Shown piece after piece: positions 12,832 through 25,266 of a stretch of 64,000 nt of DNA. Each line of letters opens with the position of its first letter. Positions within the stretch are counted from its first letter, which is position 1. Source of the DNA: Lobosporangium transversale (taxonomy: Eukaryota > Mortierellomycota > Mortierellomycetes > Mortierellales > Mortierellaceae); contig NW_019029015.1 in NCBI RefSeq assembly GCF_002105155.1, positions 124,001 to 188,000 of the forward strand, written 5' to 3'. The notes under the pieces are model-generated. The model searched no databases and was not told the origin of the DNA. It worked only from the letters and a program-made list of their open reading frames with translations. Made by a program: the position numbers and the translations under genes.

Positions 12832-14682
12832 TTACAGCGGGCTATCACCATGTCCGCTATCTCGTCGGAATGAATTTTCAGGAGCAGTAGCGGCTGTGGC
12901 AACGGACGGCGACGAAGAAGAGGAAGAGGATGGATCAATGATCAGATAGGCTCGTTCATCCTTCAATGGCGGTGGCAACATGAATTCTGGAATTGATATC
13001 CGTCGCTCATGAAGACGACGTCGATGCTTTTGTTGTGATGATGATAACAATGGCTTGGTCAATTCTGTAATAGGATGGGTGTATCTACTACTAAAGTAGC
13101 TGTTGCTATCGCCACCGCCGTTGTAAATACCATGTCCACTGCCATTAAGTGGTGCAAGAGCTGGTGATGAAGGCGATACCACTGTCAAGCCTAAAGTCTT
13201 ATTCCGGGTTTCATTTTTCAGGGTTGTGGGTCGTACTGTATTCAACCTTCCTTCCTTGGGATACATTTTAAGCTCACTTAGATTCCGTGTCACATCATTG
13301 TCGTCTTCGTCTTCGTCTTCCTCAGCTCCTTCATCATCTTCAAGATAACCATCACTTCCTACATATTCCTCCTCTTTGTCTTCCTCATGATCATCGCCAT
13401 TATCATCGCTATCATCGAGTCTTCGACTTCTTTCATCGTCTGCAACGTGCCCATCTGATGATTTCAGAAGAAAATTATTACACTGAGCTGTCAATGATTC
13501 AACATGGAATGGGGATGCAATAGAAGTTTTCTCATCAGTTCCTATCAGTATCGTCGAGTCCATGGATTCCTTTTCATTTAATGACAGCCCTAGAATCATA
13601 GCATCCGTATTTGCAGCTGCTGCCGCGGTTTGGATATGACTGCTCTCTGCTGGTGTCGTAGAGGAGTTTAATGTCGTTCCCCATGTTGTCGATAAGGGCG
13701 TAATAGGAGAAATCGGTGAAAGACAGGAGGATGTTGGTGTTATTGATGATGATGAAGAAGAAGAGAGTGATGCCGCAGTCGTTGTGATCAGGGGCTTCAA
13801 AGCCGAAGTCGTCATCATGCCTGCTGCTCTCCAATAATCTTCGGTTACTGCCAACATCATCGGATCTTTATCGACCAACACCCGAACTCGAACTTGACCT
13901 TTCCATTCCATCGCCTTTAATATGTACAAGGTGCGTCCCTCAAGGCAACACCACCGACCCCCTTCCCAAACCATCGTCATTGTAGGGCATTCTTTGGTCA
14001 TTTCCCTTTGACCAGCCTTCAATTCTCGGATTGACTCTTGTACCTCGATATCATCATCAAACTTTTCAAGCGATCCATTGTAATGAATTTCTGAAATATC
14101 AAGTGAGATGTAGTTGGGTACTGGAAGTGCTTCGTTCATAAGACTAGTAACGCTACCACTACCACCATTATTAGCACTTGAGACTGCTCCAAGGATTTGA
14201 CTCCAGATATGACGCTCGCTCTCACGGGGCGAGAGAGGTGTTGTGGTAGCAGAATAGGAAGTTGTAGAATTCAGATGAAGCGGTGAAGACGCAGTGGTGG
14301 GATCCAACCTTGATAGCGCTCCCATAGAAAGTTCAGGGAGAGAGAGAGAACGGGTACTACCCAATTTCTTACTCAATAACACAAGCTCTTCTGAAGGATG
14401 ATGTAGGTTATCTAATGATTGATCACTTATGCTGGATGAATGTTGCTGCGATAGTAATGGTCTAGAGTTATTTACATCTTCGGTTTGAATTTGCTGTCGC
14501 TGTAGTTGTGGAGGATCATGCTTATCACATTGTTTGTGAAGGTGGTATTGTCGGTAGAGATGATATTCATGATATCGTCGGTCTTTATGTTCCTCAAGAA
14601 ATTCTGGTGGATTAATAAAAACGTATATCCTGGTCAATAGAACTAAGGCTAAAGACACATAGATGACTGTCTCTGTCGCCAT
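12832..14682 (-). CDS. Large single-pass membrane protein of unknown function
   Basis: A single uninterrupted frame of 616 residues starting at ATG 14680-14682. Residues 7-25 are the only hydrophobic segment, so an N-terminal membrane anchor is likely. Most of the protein is low complexity: His/Tyr/Arg-rich (32-52), Ser/Thr-rich, and strongly acidic around 425-470. One compact region at about 190-275 looks folded: DISEIHY, then SIRELKAGQ, then WEGGRWCCLEGRTLYILKA and RVRVLVD. This pattern resembles a family of eukaryotic ParB/sulfiredoxin-fold proteins in which a strand-loop reads 'need X, requires Y, R/L-W-V-L-K'. That is a weak resemblance by eye, not a match. No start codon further upstream is in frame without a stop nearby. 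Confidence 0.7.
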   Translation of the reverse strand: MATETVIYVSLALVLLTRIYVFINPPEFLEEHKDRRYHEYHLYRQYHLHKQCDKHDPPQLQRQQIQTEDVNNSRPLLSQQHSSSISDQSLDNLHHPSEELVLLSKKLGSTRSLSLPELSMGALSRLDPTTASSPLHLNSTTSYSATTTPLSPRESERHIWSQILGAVSSANNGGSGSVTSLMNEALPVPNYISLDISEIHYNGSLEKFDDDIEVQESIRELKAGQREMTKECPTMTMVWEGGRWCCLEGRTLYILKAMEWKGQVRVRVLVDKDPMMLAVTEDYWRAAGMMTTSALKPLITTTAASLSSSSSSSITPTSSCLSPISPITPLSTTWGTTLNSSTTPAESSHIQTAAAAANTDAMILGLSLNEKESMDSTILIGTDEKTSIASPFHVESLTAQCNNFLLKSSDGHVADDERSRRLDDSDDNGDDHEEDKEEEYVGSDGYLEDDEGAEEDEDEDDNDVTRNLSELKMYPKEGRLNTVRPTTLKNETRNKTLGLTVVSPSSPALAPLNGSGHGIYNGGGDSNSYFSSRYTHPITELTKPLLSSSQQKHRRRLHERRISIPEFMLPPPLKDERAYLIIDPSSSSSSSPSVATAATAPENSFRRDSGHGDSPL

Positions 14683-16635
14683 TTTGTGTATATGTGTGTC
14701 GAAGTGTTGAAGGATGAAGTAAAGGATACAGAATGGCTTTTTTGTTGTTGTTGATGTTATTGATAGAATCAGAAGAAAAAGAATGCGCTGCTGCGTAGCA
14801 ATGGAGTAAATTTGTTTATCGAAATCTCGGAAATGAATGCGGTGTTGGAAAAAAAAAAAAAAAAAAAATCTTTTTAACCCTACAATGAATGAAAATAGAA
14901 ACTATTAACGGCACATTCAATTATCCATTTGATCTTTATTATTGGCGTTCGCAAGGCATTGAGGCCCTTCTTGAGCATTTGAATGCTCAAGCATATCAAT
15001 GTGGTAGAGAGAGGGGAGGAGGGGTTGAAAAAAATAGGTTGGTTACAATTGTCAACATTCAAACACGTTCATGTCGAGCGATCTGGTAAAACCTTTACAA
15101 AAAAAAAAAAAAGCCTTGCGTCAGGAAGTCTGATAGGATAAGACAGCGCTTTGAGGAAACATAACAATGATTGGTGAGACGGAGTTGAAAGAAGTGAAGT
15201 CGAGGAGGTTCAATCTGTGGTTCTTAAAAGTGGTTATGTAGCAATTTATGGAGGAGGCTTCAAGGGGAGGAAAAGATTTTTTTTGTGTGCTGAAAGTAGG
15301 ATGGTGCGTTAAACACGTATAACAGAGTAAATATAAAAAAAGATGCTTTGAAGTGATCTCCAACGATCAGTATGAATTGAAGGTGCTAAGCCCATTGATG
15401 TTTAGTGAGCATTTCATATTATGGAGCATGTACATGTTTTGGAGTGTTGTAATTTCTGAGTGGGAACCTGTTGAGTGGAGTGGACATGTGGATCCATGGT
15501 GTCAATGCTTGCTAAGCTTGGAACGTGCAAATGACTGAAGGGCAAGACAACATTGAGTTTTATCTCGCTTTTCCAAGTGATAAGCACTGACCACTGATTG
15601 GAACAAAGCAATAGACAGTAAAGTTCAGTTGTCGCATATTTGATTCTTCTTTCGCTCTCACACAACAGTTGTTGGTGTTTAAAAAAGAGAAGGAAGGCAA
15701 CACCATGTTGTGAAACCAAATGGACAAATAAAGAAAAAAAACGCGGCGTGTAGGAAACAAGAAAATGATGGGAAAGAAGGGGCTATCAAGGGGAAATGGT
15801 TTGGGTTTGCATGAGTAGTGCGGCCAAGAAAGGGAATCGAGCGAAGCATTTTGCATAGTCTTTAGCAAACCAAAACAACAGCATTAACAAAAAAAAAAGG
15901 GTGTTGATGAGAATGGAAACAAGTTTTTTTTTTTTTTTTCTGCTCCAAGACTTACTTCGCCCGAGATTTTTTTTTTTTTTTTTGTTTTTCGTGTGATTGG
16001 TAAAATGAAGATCAATCGAGTGTGGATACAAAGGAAGAGCAAAGAAAAAAAGAAAAGGCAAAAAAGCTACGATACTACAAAGCTACAATACTATGATGCT
16101 ATGATGCCATGATGCTACGATTTGTGATTGTACAAGAATCGATGTGGCAACCAATAAAGGGGATCGACCACATCTATTACTAATCCATGCACGGATTGCT
16201 TTTTTAAGTACAGCATAGCATTAAAAGTACAACACGCTGCAAGACTGTACCTTTTTTATTGTATATGTGGGGTATAAAAAAAAAAAAAAAGGAGGAAGAA
16301 AGAGAATGTTATTTGATGTGAAGTTACTTGAGCACAATGAGCTCTGTAACAAACGAATGGAGGAATGAAGGAATGAATAACTGAATCAAAGAATGAACAA
16401 TGGAAGGAGAAGAAGAAGAAAAGAATGCTCTTCATACAACTGCGGTCAAGAAGTTCCACGACAAATTGCCATTCATGCAAGATGGACCTGGGAAACGGAC
16501 CTGAATCTTTTTTTTTTATTTTTACGTGATCTTCAATATCAAACAGCTCAGAAACTCATTAATCAACGACCTTGTCTTTTCAAGTAAAGCACATGCTAGT
16601 GCAATGTAAACATATTGATTATATTACATATTATG

Positions 16636-16637
16636 GC

Positions 16638-16668
<31 letters not shown>

Positions 16669-16670
16669 GC
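16636..16670 (+). repeat. (TTG)n microsatellite
   Basis: About eleven GTT/TTG units in a non-coding region. Confidence 0.9.
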
Positions 16671-16944
16671 TGTTTCCTTTCGCAACACATAAACATGTCT
16701 TGTTCTCATTGGTAAAAGAAGTGTTATCAAGCCGCACGCGCTGAATGGGTGGAGGGACAATGTGCTCATTTTTTTCCTCTTTTGCCCATACAACCATCTA
16801 GTGACAAATAAATGATGACACTACACAAGAAAAAAAAATAATGACAAGCGGATGATGCTTATACAAGAATGATTGCTATAAAATGTCTAAAATGAAAAGG
16901 GAAAGGAAGGCGTTACTGAGAAGAATGAGTTACAAGACACAGTA

Positions 16945-17105
16945 GAGTCCTCGCTAGAAAGTCGTTGACAAAATATATTTTAAATGCTTTTTTCAATCAA
17001 CGAAAATCTCTAGTCAAAAACGATGGTTGAATTGATTTAGTGGCTGTTTATCAGAAATGGAGGTTCATGAATCTTTGGTTGTTGACGACTTTCTAGCAAG
17101 GATTC
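16945..17105. mobile_element. Short MITE-like element with inverted ends
   Basis: A 161-base segment between TA dinucleotides (16943-16944 and 17106-17107). Its first 25 bases (GAGTCCTCGCTAGAAAGTCG...) match the reverse complement of its last 25 at about 21 positions. It has no coding capacity. Size, TA flanks and inverted ends fit a non-autonomous Tc1-mariner-type MITE. The ends are unlike those of the pogo/Tigger element at 5359-7935. Confidence 0.65.
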
Positions 17106-17689
17106 TACCATGGCCTTCGTATCTAACCAAGGAAGGACTGTAATGATAATAGCGTCACTTCCAACTCGGCCTTCAAAAAACGAACATTTAAAAGTGCTCC
17201 ATCTTCTTTTCTCTTTTTCTTTTTTACCCCTCGTTCCTTAACAAAAAGAATGAAAGATAAGGTAAATTGGCACTTTTCAAAAATCATTAGGCTTTCTACG
17301 CTTCTTATCAATTATTAGTTGTCTTTCTTTGTTAGCTATCACAGCGATCATAGCAAAAGTTATTTCGCCCATTGACAGGATTAGGGCCCCTGGCCCCCTT
17401 CTGTTCAAGCCTAGGGTCAGCTTTCTTAAACCTAATGAATCTCGATGACCGGCACCGAAACCATAAAGAGAGAAAACCTCCAAAAAACCCCAGAATCCCG
17501 ATAAAAACACCAATAAATGCCCCATGGATGTGGTGCGTAAGTCTGTATCTTATTCTCACTTACTTTTATACCCGCCTACTTGTCTACTTGTCTGTCCAAA
17601 GCTTTTCACTTGTGCCTATATCTGTTGCTGGTAGCACTCTTTGTCGCATCCAGGGAGACTGTTCCTTCGCACCCACAGGCTGAGGATAG

Positions 17690-18000
17690 GGCGGTCGCTG
17701 TTGGCCTTCAGATGGCCACGGGTAATATTGCATATGCTGTGCGCCGCCGTTATATCGCAATGAAAATACTTTTGGCGATTGTTACAGTATAAGCGACGAA
17801 TCCTCACTTGCCCAAAAAAGTTCTCACAGGATGGACGCCTCTTGAGCCTTTGGTTTTCATTGACTTTAACACCCACATAGCCAAAGGAGTGCTTCTATAA
17901 AGAAAAAAATTGAGGCAGAGAAAGAATAGCTTCCATTTACCATTTGCACAAACTAGGGTTGGGACGGTCCATTATAATGAAGAAGGCTTTGCGCTTGACG
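17690..18000 (+). repeat. Dispersed repeat, copy 1
   Basis: Collinear with 42930-43255 over about 300 bases. Shared landmarks in the same order are ATTGCATATG, TATAAGCGACGAATC, CACATAG, TTGnACAAA and GCTTGACnC. The copies are heavily diverged and interrupted by stops. Copy 2 lies next to a Ty3/gypsy fragment, so a retroelement origin is plausible. Confidence 0.55.
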
Positions 18001-19128
18001 CGAACTGTTAAAACATTCACCGACTTTTATTATTATTTTATTTTATTTTTTTTACGGATTAGCAGATTTCCTTTGCCGGTCAATGCTTCTTTATTCCCTT
18101 CTAAAACACATGCTTCTGCGGTTGTAAAACTTGCCCAGGTAGCCTTAAGTTGTTGAACATACTCTCTGAAAGACGCATCCTCCCCATGTCAAGTTGGTAA
18201 ATTGCTTTCGATCCCACTGCTGGCTGTGTGTCGTCGCCTGGATCGCCCATAGGCATTTTTATTTTTTATTTCCGGGTTTATTAAGAGGGAAAAGAATACT
18301 CTTCCACCTTTCATTATTCTTTTCATTTCATTGCTTGGAAAGAAGTAATAGGTTATTGAAATGTTGTATTGCAGATAAAGGGTCGGTTTATTGACTGGTG
18401 GTATTTAGTATCTTTGTTACATCTTTGCCATCATTGTAATTTTTTTTCTTTCCTTATTTCTTTTTTCTAAAACGCGTCTATCGGTTATCTAGAAGAGGAG
18501 CTACACGCAAATAGGTTCAATCTTCTAACTTTCAAAGTGCTGTTCGATTAGTCCTTCTGAAGGTGAAAAAGTGATGCTTGAGCGACAATGCGCCACGATT
18601 TGATGTAGTTTGTCGCATCGATCATGAGAAATCCTACATTTACATGGCATTGCCACATTTAAAAGAACTGTTGGATTTTGTTATCGTCACGTGTATGCCT
18701 TGCCACTGACAGTTGGTCCACAGAACTAACTGGCAGTTCTTGTTTATGTTTGTTTATTCTGTTACTGAAGGACCTCTATCATCGTAGCAGCCCGAAGTGC
18801 CTGGATTCGGCTGACCAACAATGAGGAAGGCGCCTTTCGCGTCTATTAAGGGGGTGGAGGCGAAAAGTTGTGGGCTGGGGCTATGAGATTTACTTGTACG
18901 AGGATGAATGCTCTCTTTCTTCCTTTCTTTTTCTTTCCTCTTCTTTTGCCACACCAATAGCTTCCTCAGCCCTCAATTTGATTTCCCATTAAAAAATGTA
19001 AGTGCAGGACTAATAAATTCAATTATCTACACCATAATATCACTGCTTACAAATGCTGTCATCCACAAAACGATTTTTCTTTCTTGGAAATATATAGACT
19101 ACAAGTGAAGGAAGGAAAACAATAACCA

Positions 19129-22100
19129 ATGTTTGGCTCTTCATCACGGACCGTACTCACGCCTTCAAAGGCCCTACAACTTTTTGATGTGTACATGGAG
19201 TACGCTCGCAGAACAGGAGGCAGCCGTGACGATGACATTGTCATGGAGTTATGTCTCGATGCGGACTCCGCTCTCTCTCGGATTCAGAAGTCAGTGAAAA
19301 AGGCCCTTGCCTCGCCAACCTCAAAAGAGGAGGCGGTGTTGCGTCAAGACATCGGCTCAGCCTACTATGAGCTTGCCCGCATCTTTGAACGGCTAGGTCG
19401 CGCAGAAGATGCTCAAAGACACGACAAGAAAGCAGAAAAATGGGGATATGTCCATGGCAGCGTTGTCATTCGTCAAGCGCCATCTATCAACAACACCAGC
19501 AACACTAACACTAATGTCAACAAAAAAGAAAGCAATGATACCAATGCTAAGACTGAAAAAGCACCTAAACCTATGGGTGTGAGAGCCACGACAATACATA
19601 CCTCCGCAACTATCCCTAAAGAGATATTCGATTGCGATGTGCCTCCAACAGCCGTCAGATACAGCTTACCAGGCGCTGACGATCAATTGAATGACACCCA
19701 TCAGCTCGTATACTGTCTGAGCTTGCTCCCTAATGCTCCTTTCCGTTCGACAGACCTCACTGATAACGAGCAACAATGGGTTCAAGAGATGTCAAATGAC
19801 CGTGAAGAGCAAGAGCGATTGCGTAATTTGATCTCGGATGTAATTTCACAGTTCGCCAGCGATGAGATCAAAGCGGAGGCCACTGTCGCTGAGGTTGTGT
19901 CTCTGGCTCCAATCCTCAGCCTAGACCAATTCCGGTCTCTACTCATGGCGTTGGTCAATGGAATCAGCCAGAACATCATGCTGGAAACTCACTTATTGGA
20001 AGGATTGGCTGAGTTGATGCAGCGCGCTCCCCCTGGGTACCTTGACCCGGACGACCTTGTCACTACCCTCACTACTCTCAGTTCTCGCTTACAAAGCACG
20101 CATGACCAATCTGGTAGCCATCTCTATCATTTGTCTGTCACAGTCTCGCATGTCCTTGATGCTATGGTCAACAACCAAGTCAAGGGTCTGAAGCGAGAGC
20201 AGCTCTATGAGCCACTGGCTGCATACTTGAAGGGACTAAAAGGTAGCTCAGATCCCCATCTGGTGTATCAAGCAGCTTATGCCTCCCAAGCTCTACTCTA
20301 TATTCCAGACGATGAAACTACAATGCAAGCCATGCTTCGTCGGACATCAGCAGTGCTCCGAGGAGTGTTTGGAGTAGTGAGTGCAGTCAAAGGCTTGGAT
20401 CTGAATGGCTTCATGGATGAGATAAGTAATATCCAGGAAGAACTCCCTTCTATAACAGACATCATTGACATGAGTTTAGGAGTGTACGAGGGTGCGACCT
20501 CACTATATGAGAGTGGAGCAGCGTTCAGGCAGAGTATGGAAGAAGGCCTCAGCTTTAGCCGCAAGACAGCATGGTATCCAGCGCTGCGCACAGCTGATGC
20601 ACTACTCCAGACAGGAGAATTGACCAGGTTCAAAGTTCTTGTATGCGAAGCGTCCTGCCGACGAGATCCAGCATTCCAATGGGGACTATGTGAGCGGTTG
20701 GGGCAGATTGCTGCTGGTAAACAGTGGACAGTGGATACTCGAAAAGACGCGATTGAATTCCTAGGGGAGATCTACATGAACGATCAGGACTGGGGCTGCC
20801 ATGTACATATCAAACAATGGATCATAAATATCCTTCGTAAACTAACTTTACTGCCAATGGACGGCCTGCAAGGTGTGTATTTTTTATTCGTTCATTTATT
20901 AGTTATTTGGAAACGTGCAGCGTATGACGATTGACCGAATAGGTATATATATCTCTTCTTGCTATTCTCTTCAGCCGCGAGTATCGTCTTGAACCGTCTA
21001 GAAAAGGATGGGGACATTAAGAAACAAGAGCTATTCAGAAATTGTGTCCAGGAGCCTGCGACCCAGTTTTCGTATGCCAAAACACTCCCCCCTTCTACAT
21101 CCACATTGCTTCTGGATCGTGCACAAAATAGACCTGATATTGAGAAAAGCCTGCGACAACTCAAGCGCAATCGGATGAAGGACAGAGATTTCCAAAGCTT
21201 TTACATCCAGCAATATGCCAAGCCAAGTCCTCAAGCGCGTGATGACAAGCTGTTCTTGCTAATGGACAAGGCAAAAGAGTTCCTAGAGGGCGATCAGAAA
21301 GTGTTACTTGTTCAAGGAGGCTCAGGAGCAGGCAAGTCGACATTCAATCGCACGTTAGAGTCCATTCTATGGAAAGCATATAAAAGGAGGCATGGCCGTA
21401 TTCCATTGTTCATCAATCTTCCAGCTATCGACAACCCAGAGAAAGATCTGGTCACAAAGCAGCTGCGAGATTATGGCTTTACTGACCCAGAGATTAAGGA
21501 TATGAAGAAGTCACGATCATTTGTTTTGATCTGTGATGGATACGATGAAAGCTTGCAGACCCGCAACTTGTATGTTACCAACCGACTGAACCAGCCTGGG
21601 GAGTGGATAGCCCAAATGGTGATCAGCTGTCGCAGTGAATATCTTGGATTGGACTACCGTGATCGTTTTCAACCTTTGGACCGAAATCAACAAGCAGAGG
21701 CGGGACTATTTCAGGAAGCTGTGATTGTACCCTTTTCTGAGGCTCAGATTGACGACTACATCGAGCAATATGTCGCTGCCATGGATCCAATGTGGGCTGC
21801 TGAGGATTATCGACGTGCACTCAAAATGGTCCCCAGTCTACATGAGCTTGTGAAAAATCCTTTTTTACTATCGCTGTCGCTGGAAGTACTGCCGCGAATG
21901 GTGGATCCAAGTCAAGATATTATCAATTCCGAGATCAGACGCGTCTCGCTGTATGACCAGTTCGTGGAGTTGTGGCTCGAACGGGGCAAGAAGCGATTGG
22001 GAGAGACATTAGCGCCAGAAGACAGAAGGATGTTCCGGATATTGACAGATGAAGGATTTGCGCAGAATGGGATCAGATACTTGACAGATCTGGCTATAGC

Positions 22101-25100
22101 GTTATACAAGTATCAAAATGGCAATCCAGTGGTGGACTACTCTGCGTTCAAGGACAGAGGCACATGGAAAGAGGAGTTCTTTAGCAGAGAAGATTCAAGA
22201 TACCTTCTACGCGAAGCTTCCCCACTAAGCCGCACAGGTAACCAACATCGATTTATTCACCGATCTATCCTGGAATATAGTTTGGCACGAGCAGTTTATG
22301 AGCCACAGCAAACGAAGAATGTTTTTATATACGCTGAGGAGGCACCCAGGCCTCGCCGACGGAGCATTAGCTCAGTGTTTAGCTTTGAAGTCATGGAGAT
22401 AAATACGGAAGAGCAAGAAGTTGACTCAGCTCAGGCAGATGAAACTTCCCCTTTGGTATGGAGAAGCTTTGTGGACGAGCCATCTATCCTACAGTTTCTG
22501 GAGGATCGTGCCCGTCTTGAGCCAGTTTTTAAACAGCAGCTATACAATTATGTGGAGCTCTCGAAAAGTGACGCCAAGTGGCGGATTGCTGCGGCAAATG
22601 CAATGACAATTTTGGTCCGAGCAGGGGAGTCGTTCATCGAAGCAGACTTGCGAGGTATTCAGATCGGAGGCGCTGATATCAGTCAAGGTATATTCGAATT
22701 TGCTCAGCTTCAACGAGCAGACCTGAGGAAGGCCACTCTCCGTAACTGTTGGCTTCGTAAGGCAGACTTGACTGGAGCAAAGATGGATGCTGCGCAACTT
22801 GGTGAATGGCCAGTACTTCGTGAAAAAGGTTGGGCAAAGCAAGGAGCATATTCATTCGATGGGAGCTTATTTACTGCACTAATTGGTGACGGGTCAATCG
22901 TCATTTATGACACCTCAACATGGGAGAAGCATCTGACTTTGAATGATATTTATTATGCCTGCGAGTCGAAATTCTCGCCAGACTGTCGACAGATCGCATC
23001 CTGGGATGAGCAGGACACGGTTTTAATTTGGGATACAACATCTGGCGAATTAATCCACAGTTTCGCGGGCCATACAGAATACATTAATTGTACCGTGTAT
23101 TCACCTAGCGGGAGCCACCTCGTCTCGGCCTGTTTTGACGGTTCAGTACGTGTATGGGATACACAAAGTGGCGTGCTTCAACACACATTGGAAGGTCACA
23201 CTGAGAGTGTGGGGAGCGTGGCGTATTCTCCAGATGGGCTCCAAATTACAACTGGAGACGATGATGGGATGATAGGGCTGTGGGATGCGGCCTCAGGACA
23301 TCAGATAATGATGCTGAAGAGCCCTGAGACTCAAATTATGCAAATTGTGTATTCACCCGATGGCCAGGAAATAGTCACTCGAACTTACTATACTAAACTC
23401 TTGCATGTGTGGGATGTCACATCTGGCCAACAAAAAAGGGAATGGAAGCATGGTGAAACTGTTAGAGGCGTTCAGTATTCACCTAACGGAAGATTTGTCG
23501 CCTCGTTTAGTAGCAAGATATATCAATGGAATGCAAAAACAGGGAAGCTTATCCACTGCCTTGAAGGTCACTCCCATTACATTGAGGACCTAAAGTACTC
23601 ACCAAATGGACAGCAGATAGCCACTTGTAGCCAAGACTGTACTGTGATGCTTTGGGACGCACGTTCAGGACAGCTCATCCATTCCTTTTATGGCCACTCT
23701 GATGTCGTAAACTGTGTGGCATATTCACCAAACAACCTCCAACTTGCATCGCTCGGTGCAGATGGAGCAATTCGTCTGTGGGACGCCGAATCGCAGCAAT
23801 TTAGTCAAGGCCCACATGGCTACGCAAAGCCACTCTTACGCCTTCGGAGTTCACCAAACGGACAACATGTAGCTTCATGCAGTAACGATGGTACAATATG
23901 TGTATGGAACATCCAGGATGGACAGTCGGTTCATGTATTACAGAGCCACCAGGGAGATGCAGACGACATCAAATATTCGCCTGATGGCCTGCTACTTGCT
24001 TCTTGCCATGGTACTCCGCGCGCCTACATCTGGAATACTCGGACAGGCCAAATTGTCCACGCCTTGGAGTCACAAGTAAGAGAGGGCGATAATATCAGGT
24101 CCCTTGATTTCTCGCCTACTGGTCACCAGATTGCCTGTGGCCATGCAAGTGGGAGCGTAACAGTGTGGGATACGCAAACAGGGCAGCTCGTTCATACTAT
24201 ACAAGCCCACGAAGCGACGGTACGGTGTGTGGTATTTTCGCCCAGTGGCCATCAGATTTCTACATGTGATGAGAATGGCATTATTAGGGTATGGACAGCC
24301 CAATCAGCAAGTCAGTATGAGTTAGATGATACAGCACCACATAACCCTTATATTATATACACGCCTGACGGTCGCAACATAGCATTTATTCGTAATCTCT
24401 TTGAGGTGCAAGTATGCAACACAGAAACAGGTGCGCTTTGTTTCAGAACCCGGCTTGAGGGGACTCCAAGATGGATGGTACTTTCACCATGTGGTCAGCA
24501 GATGGCTGCTGGAGGCCATGACGGGCTAGTTAATGTGGTGGATATGGAGTCGGGAGCAATACTGCATGAATTTGAAGGGCACACTGGGAATGTTACTTGC
24601 ATAGCTTTCTCACCTGACAGTAAATACGTTGCTACAGGCAGCAAAGACATGACAGTGCGAGTGTGGGATCTAGAGTCAGGCCAGTGTTTGATTACTATTC
24701 CATCTGTAGGTGGAGAAGCCAGAGTTCTTATGTGGAATGTTTCTGAAGAAGGCTACTCTCTGGTGGTCGGGTCCCAAGATGCTTCTGTTCGGATGACTCG
24801 AATCGTTCAAGAGGATGGCCAATATCAATATCGTTTGACGTGGAGCACGAGGCAAACGGCCTTGTATGCGGACAACACATGTATCCAAGGTGTAGTTGGA
24901 CTGAGTAAGATCAACAGAAAACTCCTGGTGGAGCGCGGGGCTATTGGTGATCAAGCACCTCTTCCGGACATACAAAAGGAGTCAAAGCAGACTGTAGCGA
25001 CACCATCAATGACTCCCGAGCTTAAAGCGGCCATCAGTCGAATGAAACATCATCAAGGGACATCGGCAGTAACAGAGACTCTGAATGAAGCATCATCGGC

Positions 25101-25266
25101 AACGTCCTCAGCACCGAATAGGTCGATCAAAGACTACAAATTCGATTATGGGGTCTGTAAGGAATGTAGATATGCACATGTCATTTCATGCAGGCCCCGT
25201 GAGCAAGGAGTTCCAGTTGAGGACTTACAGGGGACATACCATCGAACTATTGAAAATGAAAAATAA
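19129..25266 (+). CDS. NACHT domain, pentapeptide and WD40 repeat protein (STAND/NLR-like)
   Basis: Two exons (19129..20872, 20975..25266) join in phase 1 to give 2011 residues. Residues 1-115 contain a TPR-like helical pair (SAYYELARIFERLGRAEDA). Residues 160-690 look all-helical and Armadillo/HEAT-like. The NACHT NTPase has a P-loop GGSGAGKST at 696-704 and a Walker B VLICDGYDE at 765-773. About residues 1130-1190 show pentapeptide-like A(D/N)L repeats. From about 1190 to 1866 there are some 15 WD40 repeats ending in WD or equivalent, with SPDG/SPNG turns, enough for two seven-bladed propellers. A short Cys/His-containing tail ends the protein. STAND proteins act as ATP-driven switches that oligomerise when the repeat region binds a ligand, often in non-self recognition or cell death. 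The exact trigger and the role of the N-terminal helical region are unknown. No death-effector domain is recognised at the N-terminus. Confidence 0.88.

Larger units (their letters stand above)
14683..19128. other. Long gene-poor region
   Basis: No gene can be supported across about 4.4 kb. It contains A/T homopolymers, a decayed minisatellite-like ATGATGCTA stretch (about 16067-16125), the TTG microsatellite, a MITE (16945-17105) and an old dispersed repeat (17690-18000). At 17334-17540 on the minus strand, two overlapping short frames follow a TATAAAAG (about 17570-17577). One reads as a Gly/Phe-rich membrane segment with a basic tail (HGAFIGVFIGILGFFGG). It could be a decayed small membrane-protein gene, but no complete structure can be assembled. 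The last 200 bases are the promoter of the NACHT-WD40 gene. Confidence 0.45.

Noticed and set aside
20935..20974. Reading the NACHT gene as two separate genes split at 20934
   Set aside because: A GTGTGT donor at 20873 and a TTCAG acceptor at 20974 join the two parts in phase, and the helical region continues smoothly.
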